Shown in pieces: positions 21,998 to 30,396 of a stretch of DNA of 64,000 nucleotides. The notes under the pieces were generated by a model. It was not told the DNA's origin. It did not search any database and saw only the letters and a list, made by a program, of their open reading frames with translations. Numbering within the stretch: position 1 is the first letter of the stretch; each line of letters opens with the position of its first letter. Where the stretch lies: NCBI GenBank assembly GCA_031835245.1, contig JAVKOQ010000093.1, positions 62,001-126,000 on the forward strand, read 5' to 3'. The position numbers and the translations under genes are program-made. Source of the stretch: Balamuthia mandrillaris (taxonomy: Eukaryota; Discosea; Longamoebia; Balamuthiidae).

Positions 21998-22825
21998 ATG
22001 GCGCACTGTAAGACAAAAGGTTGTTATTTCTATCCGAACCCAGGCTGCAAAGGCTACTGCTCTTCCTGCGCCAAGAAGCAACTGCCCAAGCTTCAAGAAC
22101 GAAAAGCTCGCCAACGGGCGCAACGCGTTACCATCCAACAATCTCCCAATGGTTGGTCCCTGGAGCTTCCCCCCGAGGTGTGGTTCAACATGCTTTCGAG
22201 CCATGCTCACCCCATCGCTGTAGGACAGCTGTTGCTCGTCTGTCGCGACTTGTATCATCTGTGCAGCTCTTTCGACATGTGGAAGGCAATATGGCAACGA
22301 GAGGCTCCCGAGGAGTGGAAGAAACTGATCAAGCGTGGAGAGGACGAACTTCGCCGGACGAAGAAGGACTTGATGAAGCACTTTGTCAAAACTAAAGTCT
22401 TCCGTTGCGTCAGCTGTGACAAATGCAAGGTGCTGCCACAGCTGGAGAAGGAATGCGACGTGCTGCACTGCGACATCTGCCGAAAGGAAGTGTGTGGCAG
22501 ATGCGTGGCTAATTGCCACTATTGCGGTGAGGCCGTTTGCGAGAAGTGTGGAACCACTTGTGAGCTCTGCGGGGAAGCCATGCACTGTCATGCGGACGAC
22601 TGGACTTCCTGTCCGGGATGTGGGGCTGATATTTGCATGACATGCAACTCCAGCGGCAATTCCACTTGCGGTGAATGTTCTGCTGAAGAGGAAAAGGACA
22701 ACGAAGAAGACGAAGAAGAAGCAGACGAAGACGAAGAAACAGGAGCAGAAGAAGAAGAAAGAGAGGAGGAGGAAGCAGAAGAAGTCAAAGCGCAGGAACG
22801 TCCCACCAAGAGAAAACGATTTTAA
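21998..22825 (+). CDS. A20-type zinc finger / F-box / Cys-rich protein, copy 1
   Basis: Single exon, 275 residues. Residues 4-24 fit an A20 zinc finger exactly (C-x4-C-x11-C-x2-C, CKTKGC then CSSC). Residues about 52-105 are an F-box (LELPPEVWF, LLLVCRDLYHLCSS, MWKAIWQREAPEEW). Residues about 135-225 hold a dense array of CxxC pairs (CVSC, CDIC, CGRC, CHYC, CEKC, CELC, CPGC, CMTC), likely several zinc sites, RING-like in density but not a clean RING. The C-terminus is acidic and ends in a basic KRKRF, a likely nuclear signal. A20 fingers bind ubiquitin and F-boxes bind SKP1, so a ubiquitin-ligase adaptor is the natural reading. No direct evidence of substrate. Followed 215 bp downstream by a tandem copy. 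Confidence 0.82.
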   Translation: MAHCKTKGCYFYPNPGCKGYCSSCAKKQLPKLQERKARQRAQRVTIQQSPNGWSLELPPEVWFNMLSSHAHPIAVGQLLLVCRDLYHLCSSFDMWKAIWQREAPEEWKKLIKRGEDELRRTKKDLMKHFVKTKVFRCVSCDKCKVLPQLEKECDVLHCDICRKEVCGRCVANCHYCGEAVCEKCGTTCELCGEAMHCHADDWTSCPGCGADICMTCNSSGNSTCGECSAEEEKDNEEDEEEADEDEETGAEEEEREEEEAEEVKAQERPTKRKRF

Positions 22826-23040
22826 AGTGGCTGTAGTGTTTTGAGTTAAAGTGAAATATCAGAAAATAAAATAAAAGTAAAAAAGCAAAACTAACCTCGT
22901 GGGAGCATTCCGCCAAAGTTTCCTCCTGGTTGAGTATCACTGAGCCAAAGCCACTCCGCACTAAAGCTGTGTGCGTGGTAACAGGAAAGGGCAATTAATA
23001 ACTATAAACTTGGACGGAGAGAAACAAAACCAGTTCCGCC

Positions 23041-23886
23041 ATGTCTTGCCATACCAATGACCCCGACTGTGAAGATCCTGACGTGTTCTGCATGTCCGAA
23101 GGTTGCGGGGCCTATTCCAATCCAGTTTGCCAAGGCTACTGCATTTCCTGCTCAGAAACGGAGCTGCCAAGACTAAGAAAAGAAGCAAAAGCCCTTCAGC
23201 GGGCGCAACGCACTCCCATCCAACAATCCCTCGGCGGGTGGTCCCTTGAACTTCCTCCCGAAGTGTGGTTTGGAATGTTGACTCACCACGCCGATGTCTT
23301 CACTGTCGGCCGACTGTTGCTCGTCTGCCGTGACCTGTACCACCTGTGCAGCTCTGACCGCATGTGGAAGGCTTTATGGCAAAGAGAAGCACCGAAGGAG
23401 TGGGAACAACTGCTAGTTGACTCACATGGCAAGGAGGACCAGACCGGTAAGAAGAAGGACTTAATGGAACGCTTTGTAAAAGCCAAAGTGTTTTGTTGTG
23501 TGCATTGCGGCAAAGGCGAAGTGTTGGAAGTGGCGGAGAAGAAATGGGACCGCTTGCGTTGTACCTTTTGCAGAAAGGATGTGTGCTCGTCAAGCGACTG
23601 CACGCCGTATTGCGAATATTGTGGTGAGCCTTTTTGCAAGCGCTGTGTGCCTTATTGTGTGGTGTGCGACGCAGCGATGCACTGCCATGCGGACGAGTGG
23701 AACGAGTGCTCACGATGTGAAGGGAACATCTGCTTGAGCTGCAGCATCAATAGAGGTAATTCTACTTGTGGCTCTTCGGACGAAGAAGAAGAAGAACAAG
23801 GACAGGGCGAAGACGGAGAGGGAGCGAGAAGAATAGAGACAGAAGACAAGCCAACGGAACCACCCAAAAAGAGAAAACGACTCTAG
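23041..23886 (+). CDS. A20-type zinc finger / F-box / Cys-rich protein, copy 2
   Basis: Single exon, 281 residues, same plan and order as the gene at 21998: A20 finger (Cys17, 22, 34, 37, again C-x4-C-x11-C-x2-C), F-box (LELPPEVWFGML, LLLVCRDLYHLCSS), CxxC array (CVHC, CTFC, CEYC, CKRC, CVVC, CSRC, CLSC), acidic tail and KRKRL end. Long blocks are identical between copies (GWSLELPPEVWF, LLVCRDLYHLCSS), while the zinc array and tail have diverged, so this is a tandem duplication of moderate age. The N-terminus is longer by about a dozen residues (SCHTNDPDCEDPD) and adds two cysteines. One CxxC of copy 1 is replaced by CSSSDC here. Confidence 0.82.
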   Translation: MSCHTNDPDCEDPDVFCMSEGCGAYSNPVCQGYCISCSETELPRLRKEAKALQRAQRTPIQQSLGGWSLELPPEVWFGMLTHHADVFTVGRLLLVCRDLYHLCSSDRMWKALWQREAPKEWEQLLVDSHGKEDQTGKKKDLMERFVKAKVFCCVHCGKGEVLEVAEKKWDRLRCTFCRKDVCSSSDCTPYCEYCGEPFCKRCVPYCVVCDAAMHCHADEWNECSRCEGNICLSCSINRGNSTCGSSDEEEEEQGQGEDGEGARRIETEDKPTEPPKKRKRL

Positions 23887-24769
23887 ACCTCTCTCGATAA
23901 CAGCCACCGGACAATAAACGTCTGTAATGCCCTAATTGTGGAGCAACTGTTCCGCTTGGCCTACGTTACGGACACCTCTCCGCACTTTTTGTAAAGGTTG
24001 TTGTTCCCAAAGAACGATGTTGTTTCCACGTTGGAGCTCCCTCGCGTTTCTCCTATGTGTACTTTCTGTCTGCCAACAGGTCCAACCTTTGGCCGTGCCC
24101 TCCGTTGATGACTCCATCACCGTTTTTGAAGGTCGTCCTTCTCTTACTCTTGATGTTCATTTATACACCGCTTAACACAACAAAACAGGAGTGAAGTCGC
24201 AGCTCCGCTTCGTCAACAACGTCTCTCCGACCGTGTTTGCCTTTCCTAAAGACAAACATGGTCGAGTGGTGGAAGCCTACTGGGCCGCTCTTTCTCTGCT
24301 GCAGTTTCGAGAACTCCGATGCTCCACCCTCCTCCCGACCTTCAGCTTTTTCCACATATTCCGTTTGGAGGGGGTGCTTGGAAACTGCTCCGAGGAAGGA
24401 CAACACGTAACCGACCTTTTGGTCCCTGCAAAGTGGCAGTTTGACACGAGCGCGGCGAACCTGGTGAGGTTTTCGTTGCCAGGGCTGGGAGACGCGGCCT
24501 CGTTGTTCGTTGGCACTTTTGAATATGTGCCTGAAGCAAAGGACGTTACTTCTAGGTCCGTACTTGCTTTTGGAGAAAAGAAAACAGCACGTTTGGCTCT
24601 AACAAATGCAAAAGAAATAAAGCAGGGACAGAAAGGCGAATGCGAGTGGAAGGAGACTCGTTGAAGATAAGTTTTGATGTGTACAATTATACTTCTCAAA
24701 CCATCGCAGACCTCAACGAAGACCTCAACGAAGACAGCCAGCTTGGCGATTCGTTCTTTCAGATGCGTT

Positions 24770-24774
24770 TTAAG
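24770..24774. other. Target-site duplication, left copy
   Basis: TTAAG directly before the 5' LTR, matched by TTAAG at 29225-29229 directly after the 3' LTR. Five bases is the normal size for Ty1/copia integration. Confidence 0.95.
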
Positions 24775-24964
24775 TGTTAATTGAGTGACCCCTCATCTCA
24801 TTACCCCACATAAGGAAGGAACGAACACGAACACGATAACACGAAACCACCATAAGGACCACGATACCAATCCTTTTTATACCAACACTATCTTTATGTT
24901 TATCTCTACAGTTACAGACTACAATACATACTCTTTTCCCATATACCTATTTACTCTGCTAACA
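24775..24964 (+). repeat. 5' LTR (190 bp)
   Basis: Begins TGTTAATTGAG and ends CTGCTAACA. TTTTTATACC at about 24873 is a likely TATA element for element transcription. Identical to the 3' copy. Confidence 0.96.
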
Positions 24965-24977
24965 GGTTATGGGCCCA
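24965..24977 (+). promoter_or_regulatory. Primer binding site, initiator tRNA-Met anticodon arm
   Basis: GGTTATGGGCCCA begins at the first base after the 5' LTR. It is the exact complement of the anticodon arm of eukaryotic initiator tRNA-Met, not its 3' end. Drosophila copia primes the same way, from a cut half tRNA. Confidence 0.8.
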
Positions 24978-25028
24978 CAGTCAAACTAAAACCGCTACAC
25001 TCACAATCTCCTTCAAACACACTGCACG

Positions 25029-28000
25029 ATGGGCAAGCTGAAAATCAAACCGTTCGACGGACATGGATTCCAGGATTGGAAATGCCAGATGAGAACGCTC
25101 TTGAAGAGCAAGGGCGTATGGGGCTACGTCGACGGAACGATAACCATAGGAGCCAGCAGCAGCAAAAAGCAGGAAGACATCGAGTTTAATCCGGCGAACG
25201 ACGCCATAGCCAGCGGTTTGATCTGTAGCTGTCTCACCCTACCACTCTTGAGACGGGTGACGAACCTTGAAAGCGCGAAAGAACAGTGGGATAGGCTTTG
25301 CGAGAAATACGACAAGGCCGACGCCACTAGAAGGACCGAGCTCCGCACCAAACTTGCTACGAAAATGAGGGACAATCAGGACCTCGACAAACACCTCGAT
25401 AAGTTCGACAGCTTGATCGGCGAGGCGGACCTAATCTTCAGCAACGCTTCGATACCTGAGGACGAAAAGATCCACTACCTCCTAAACAGCTTACCAGAAA
25501 GCCTGGAGCACGTCTCTTCTTCGCTAACGCTATCCTTGAAGGACAGCAGCACCTACGAGGAGATATTGGACAAACTTAGACTCGAAGCTGCCCGAAAGAA
25601 AAGCAAGTTCGACGGCAAAGGCGAATCAATCATGTACGGACGCCATAGACAACGTGGAAACAGAAAGGACCACGGTCGCCGAGAGAAGAAAGATAAAGAT
25701 ATCGAGTGCTACAAGTGCCATGGATTTGGACACATAGCGAAGAACTGCCGCAGTCAGAACGGTAGTAAGAAAAAGAAAGGAGAGCGAATGATGAACGTGT
25801 CGCTCAAAGGAGGATCACCAACCGGAGACATAATCTTGGACTCCGGAGCATCCTGCCACATGACGGGTAACAAAGGCCTGCTAACGGACTGTAAGCCAAC
25901 AAAACCAACCAAGGTCTACTTTGCAAACGGCGAAAAGATAACCGCCACGGAAGCTGGTAACCTACGTTATATAACAGAGACAAAGTACGGACACGAAACG
26001 TGTGTTTTCCAAGATGTACTCTACGTCGACGGATTCGACAAAACGCTAATATCCACGACGACCCTGGACCGAAGAGGAATAACCATTTCCTCATCCGGCG
26101 GAGTCACCAGACTCAAACAGGACGGAATGGTCATCGGTATCGGAATATTGGAGGAAGACGGACTATACCACCTCCAAGGCAAACCAGAGCCGCGAAAAGA
26201 GCACGCTAATACCGCAGTGGACGAATGGCACAAACGTTTGGGCCACATCAGCATTGAAAAGCTGAAGGAACTACCGAAGATCACGAACGGAATTGATATA
26301 CCCAGCGGCGCAACCCTCGCACCGTGTACTGCCTGCCTCAAGGGCAAGCAATCCCGAAACCCCGTTAGTACAGAACCAGCCACTCGAGCCACAGAGAAGC
26401 TCGAATTAGTGCACACGGACATATGCGGACCAATGCAGACCTCCATCGGAGGGTCCAGATACTTCATTACCTTCACGGACGACCTGACCAGACGAACCTG
26501 GGTCTACGGACTGGCCACGAAGGACGGTGCACTGGAACGATTCCAAGAATTCGAAGCTTTGGCCACCAACCAAAGCGGCAAAAGGATCAAGGCACTACGA
26601 AGCGACAACGGCGGCGAATACATTAGCAAAAACTTCAGAAACCACCTACACAAGAACGGTATACAAACCCAAACGTCTGCACCCCATACACCGGAGCAGA
26701 ACGGAGTCGCTGAAAAAAAGAACAGGACGCTTATGGAGAAAGCACGATGTATGCTTCAACACGCTGACCTGGACGAGAAATATTGGGGGCCAGCCATCAA
26801 CATGGCGAACTACATCACGAACCGCACCGGCACCAGCGCAGTCAACGGAATGACGCCAGAAGAAGCTTGGACTGGAAAGAAACCGTCTCTCCGACACATC
26901 CAAATCTTTGGAAGCAGAGCGTGGACGCTCATACCCAGTAACGACCGAAAGAAACTAGATGCCAAAGCGAAGGAGCTCATCTACCTTGGACCCAGCGAAA
27001 CGTCTAAGGCACATACCCTCTACAACCCAAAGACAAAGAGAATTACTCTTTCACGCAACATAAAGTTCATCCAACCTGAACGGAGCACAATGGACGACGA
27101 GAAAGAAAAACTCACCTCCATCAAAAACAAGCCTGAGCAACCGAAGAGGATGCAAACTTCAGACCTAAGCGACAAAGAGGACTCTGACTCAAGCGAAGAT
27201 GAAGAGGAGGAAGGCGAAGACAGCGAAACTAAGGCTGATGAGAACGCAGGCGAAACCAAAGGCAAGCAACCTATCAACAGCAGCGACGGAAACGGCAAAG
27301 CCATCATCGATAAGAAGACAACCAACCCTGCATTTTCATTCCTCAAAAAGCCACGAGCAGACGGGAAACGAGCTATCACGATAACCTCGCGACTCATCGA
27401 AGAGGATCCCAAGAAGAAGAGTGCCAACCTGGTCACCTACGCGCTGATCGCAGCAATCATCGGGGAACCAAAAACCTACGAAGAAGCAATCAACGGACCA
27501 GATCGAGAGAAGTGGCTTAAGGCGATGTCAGAAGAGTTCGAAGCTCTGACGAAGAACAAAACTTGGCGACTCGTTAAACGACCCGGAAGAGAGAGAACCA
27601 TCGTCAAGAACAAATGGACATTCAGAATTAAGCGGAATGCCCACGGCGAGATCGAACGATACAAGGCCCGACTCGTTGCCAAAGGCTTCACTCAAGTGAA
27701 AGGAGTCGACTACTTCGAAGTCTATGCACCAGTCGTTCGAATGACATCGATTAGAATCATCATAGCCTTTGCGACATTCTACGACCTAGAACTCCACCAG
27801 TTGGATATTGTCACAGCATTCCTCAACGCTACCATGAAAGAAGTCATCTACATGGAGCAACCTGTAGGATTCGTCGACCCCGAGCATCCCGACGACGTCT
27901 GCCTCTTAGAAAAGGGACTATACGGCACGAAGCAAGGAGCAAGAGAGTGGAACGGAGAATTTGATAGCACTCTCGTTGACCTTGGCTTCGAAAAAGCATC

Positions 28001-29048
28001 AGCCGACTGCTGCATCTACTTCAAATGGGAGAACAACAACATCATCATCATCGGACTGTACGTTGACGACCTACTGATCGCGGGAACAACCGAGAACATC
28101 AACAAGTTCAAGAACGACTTGAAGTCACACTACGACGTGAAGGACTTGGGACCAGCCCAATTCATCCTCGGAATCCAGATCAAACGCGACCGACAGAACC
28201 GACGCACAACACTACTCCAACCTACCTACATCAGCAATATGCTCGAGAAGTACAACATGCACAAAAGCAGGCCAATCGACACCCCAACGCAAGTGGGAGT
28301 AAAGCTAACGAAGTATAGCAATTCGAGGAAGCTCGACCCCAAGGTTCCTTACCGAAACGCAATCGGAAGCTTAATGTACGCAGCCACCGGAACCAGACCC
28401 GACATAGCATTTGCCGTTAACGAGCTCGCTAGATTCACAGCTGACCCCAAAGTGGAACACTGGAAAGCCCTAAAAAGAATCTTTCGCTACCTCAACGGAA
28501 CAAGAAACCACGGTATCACCTTCGACACCAACGACGCTAACGCTTCGAAACTTATTGGATACGCCGACGCCGACTACGCCAACAACATCGACTCAAGAAG
28601 ATCGACCACGGGATATGTCTTCAAATTCTGCGGAGGACCAATATCATGGCAATCGAGAAAACAGAAGACCGTCGCGCTATCTACAACCGAAGCCGAATAT
28701 ATGAGTATCACCGAAGCAACCAAAGAAGCTATCTGGTTAAGAAGACTGCTAGACGATATCGGAGAAACCCAAGAGGGACCTACCATCATCTACGAGGACA
28801 ACATTGGATGTATCGAACTGTCCAAGAACCCAGGAAACCACTCCAGAACAAAGCACATCGACATTCGACACCACAAGATCAGGGAAGAAACCAAGAAGGG
28901 TACCATCAAGCTGGAGTACATGGCCAGCGACGAGATGCCCGCCGATGTTCTGACCAAACCCCTACCGCGAGACAAACACGTCAAACTAATCACGGACATC
29001 GGAATGAGACAAGAGAATCGGGATCAAGTGGGAGTGTTAATTGAGTGA
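25029..29048 (+). CDS. Copia Gag-Pol polyprotein
   Basis: 1339 residues in one frame with no shift between gag and pol. The Gag region (UBN2-like) ends in a zinc knuckle, CYKCHGFGHIAKNC (about residue 227). Protease active site LDSGASCHMT (about 270). Integrase HHCC zinc site (HKRLGH, CTACLKGK, about 400-440) and catalytic core (HTDICGP, RSDNGGEY, HTPEQNG). Reverse transcriptase with DIVTAFLNA and YVDDLL (about 1011). RNase H with DADYA, STTEAEYM and DNIGC. All catalytic residues are present. The stop lies 14 bases inside the 3' LTR, so the C-terminus GVLIE is LTR-coded. Codon use is more even and less low-complexity than the host genes around it. Confidence 0.96.
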   Translation: MGKLKIKPFDGHGFQDWKCQMRTLLKSKGVWGYVDGTITIGASSSKKQEDIEFNPANDAIASGLICSCLTLPLLRRVTNLESAKEQWDRLCEKYDKADATRRTELRTKLATKMRDNQDLDKHLDKFDSLIGEADLIFSNASIPEDEKIHYLLNSLPESLEHVSSSLTLSLKDSSTYEEILDKLRLEAARKKSKFDGKGESIMYGRHRQRGNRKDHGRREKKDKDIECYKCHGFGHIAKNCRSQNGSKKKKGERMMNVSLKGGSPTGDIILDSGASCHMTGNKGLLTDCKPTKPTKVYFANGEKITATEAGNLRYITETKYGHETCVFQDVLYVDGFDKTLISTTTLDRRGITISSSGGVTRLKQDGMVIGIGILEEDGLYHLQGKPEPRKEHANTAVDEWHKRLGHISIEKLKELPKITNGIDIPSGATLAPCTACLKGKQSRNPVSTEPATRATEKLELVHTDICGPMQTSIGGSRYFITFTDDLTRRTWVYGLATKDGALERFQEFEALATNQSGKRIKALRSDNGGEYISKNFRNHLHKNGIQTQTSAPHTPEQNGVAEKKNRTLMEKARCMLQHADLDEKYWGPAINMANYITNRTGTSAVNGMTPEEAWTGKKPSLRHIQIFGSRAWTLIPSNDRKKLDAKAKELIYLGPSETSKAHTLYNPKTKRITLSRNIKFIQPERSTMDDEKEKLTSIKNKPEQPKRMQTSDLSDKEDSDSSEDEEEEGEDSETKADENAGETKGKQPINSSDGNGKAIIDKKTTNPAFSFLKKPRADGKRAITITSRLIEEDPKKKSANLVTYALIAAIIGEPKTYEEAINGPDREKWLKAMSEEFEALTKNKTWRLVKRPGRERTIVKNKWTFRIKRNAHGEIERYKARLVAKGFTQVKGVDYFEVYAPVVRMTSIRIIIAFATFYDLELHQLDIVTAFLNATMKEVIYMEQPVGFVDPEHPDDVCLLEKGLYGTKQGAREWNGEFDSTLVDLGFEKASADCCIYFKWENNNIIIIGLYVDDLLIAGTTENINKFKNDLKSHYDVKDLGPAQFILGIQIKRDRQNRRTTLLQPTYISNMLEKYNMHKSRPIDTPTQVGVKLTKYSNSRKLDPKVPYRNAIGSLMYAATGTRPDIAFAVNELARFTADPKVEHWKALKRIFRYLNGTRNHGITFDTNDANASKLIGYADADYANNIDSRRSTTGYVFKFCGGPISWQSRKQKTVALSTTEAEYMSITEATKEAIWLRRLLDDIGETQEGPTIIYEDNIGCIELSKNPGNHSRTKHIDIRHHKIREETKKGTIKLEYMASDEMPADVLTKPLPRDKHVKLITDIGMRQENRDQVGVLIE
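29023..29034 (+). promoter_or_regulatory. Polypurine tract
   Basis: CAAGTGGGAG-type purine stretch touching the 3' LTR. The same AAGTGGGAG core precedes the 3' LTR of many plant and protist copia elements and primes plus-strand synthesis. Confidence 0.7.
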
Positions 29049-29224
29049 CCCCTCATCTCATTACCCCACATAAGGAAGGAACGAACACGAACACGATAAC
29101 ACGAAACCACCATAAGGACCACGATACCAATCCTTTTTATACCAACACTATCTTTATGTTTATCTCTACAGTTACAGACTACAATACATACTCTTTTCCC
29201 ATATACCTATTTACTCTGCTAACA
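29035..29224 (+). repeat. 3' LTR (190 bp)
   Basis: Identical to the 5' LTR. Followed by the right TTAAG target copy (29225-29229). Contains the gag-pol stop codon. Confidence 0.96.
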
Positions 29225-29302
29225 TTAAGTTGAAAGTAAGTTTTTTGATGTTCTTCTCCTTCTTGTGCTGCTGTTTCGTACTTCTTGTACTTCTTGTTCT
29301 TC

Positions 29303-29375
29303 TTGTTCTTATTCTTCTTCTTCTTCTTCTTCTTCTTCTTCTTCTTCTCCTTCTTCTTCTTCTTCTTCTTCGTCG
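29303..29375 (+). repeat. (TTC)n array, intronic
   Basis: TTC repeats in the intron just after the insertion, upstream of the acceptor at 29425 in the disrupted membrane-protein gene. Confidence 0.85.
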
Positions 29376-29847
29376 CTATCCGTCTTCTATTGAAAGGATA
29401 ACAACAGACTTAATAAGCTCTCCAGTTGGAGTTATCTCATGCTATAGTTCCGGTGGTCCTGTCGCAGAATCCCGTGCTAACATTCCCTGTTTCCATCTCT
29501 CCATCTGACACAAGCGAACACCAACTCACCTACTTCATCGACGTGTTGAACGACCTCTTCCGCGTGCGAGTATCTCAGGTGCTTCTAATTCAGTATTTCC
29601 TTCATTCTATTACTAAAACGTTTTAAAAAGGCTTTATTCTCAGTAACGGAGCCGCCGGTGGGTTCCACATTTGTGGCGGAGGAGGCGGAATGGGGCTTCG
29701 AACCGGTAAACGGAGAGATGGTCTGGAATGCCTCTAACACTGAGGCAACGGACCACGCGTTCGTCTTTGAGCTGCACTTCTCTGGAGGAGAGCGGTTGAG
29801 TTATGATCCTGGTTCGTTTGTTTTGTTTTTCTCGTGTGGTTGCTGTT

Positions 29848-29899
<52 letters not shown>

Positions 29900-30221
29900 T
29901 TCTCTCTCCCTCTCTCTCTCTCTTCAGCTTTTTTATTGGTTTTCTTACTTCACAAAGATATCTCTATCTTGTTGAACAACGAGCACGAATCGGAGAACGG
30001 TAAAGCAGCATCCGACGATGACGAGGATGCAGTCGTCATCGCGGTGAGCGTTGTAGTTCCTGTGGTGGCCGTCGCGAGCGTCGCATTCGTGGCAGTGGTG
30101 GTGTGGCTGCGACATTCACGAAAAGCTCGCCAAGTGAGCCGACTCTCCACTGTCATTTCGAAGCATGTCGATGCTTGAAAGCAATAAAGAAAGTATGTAT
30201 TCAACAAATGCAAAAGAGAAA

Positions 30222-30314
30222 GGAAAAAAAAAACAAAACTTTGAAAAGCTATAAAAAGAAGGATAGTTCTTCTTTCTTCAGTTGCGTTATCACAACGTTG
30301 GTCTCTTCGTTGCT
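30222..30314 (+). repeat. Direct repeat, left copy (matches the 3' end of the KCTD gene)
   Basis: Shares a 28-base block (30255-30282, AAAGAAGGATAGTTC...) and a 15-base block (30300-30314, GGTCTCTTCGTTGCT) with 32019-32074. An A-rich block AAAAAAAAACAAAACTT just upstream is also common to both. The right copy covers the last codons and 3' flank of the minus-strand KCTD gene, so this is a stray duplicate of that gene end, placed upstream of the methyltransferase. Confidence 0.8.
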
Positions 30315-30396
30315 ATTACAGGCTTCGTTTTGCCGCCGACATCCATCGTTATCCGCCCACATCCGAAAGAAGTATCGAGGTCAAGAGGTTTAGATA

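Larger units (their letters stand above)
24775..29224 (+). mobile_element. Complete Ty1/copia LTR retrotransposon
   Basis: 4450 bp, bounded by two 190-bp LTRs (24775-24964 and 29035-29224) that are identical base for base and start TG and end CA. It has a 5-bp target duplication, a primer site right after the 5' LTR, a polypurine tract right before the 3' LTR, and one uninterrupted gag-pol frame. Identical LTRs and an intact frame mean a very recent insertion that may still be active. Domain order (protease, integrase, RT, RNase H) places it in Ty1/copia. It sits in the same direction as the gene it breaks. Confidence 0.97.
24017..30178 (+). pseudogene. Type I membrane protein gene disrupted by a copia retrotransposon
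   Basis: Exon 1 (24017-24131) encodes a signal peptide (RWSSLAFLLCVLSVCQQVQPLAV). Exon 2 is 24189-24559. Exon 3 starts at 24667 and is cut at 24774 by the LTR. Beyond the element the last six bases of exon 3 (29230-29235) precede a perfect GTAAGT donor. Exons 29426-29578, 29652-29811 and 29958-30178 follow in phase and encode an extracellular region (VVLSQNPVLTFPVS, FELHFSGGERLSYDP), a transmembrane helix (VVIAVSVVVPVVAVASVAF) and a short basic tail. Without the insert the frame would give 377 residues. With it, translation stops one codon into the LTR (TGT TAA), leaving about 199 residues with no anchor. The ectodomain family is not recognised; Cys are few and no known adhesion repeat is visible. 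Confidence 0.72.
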
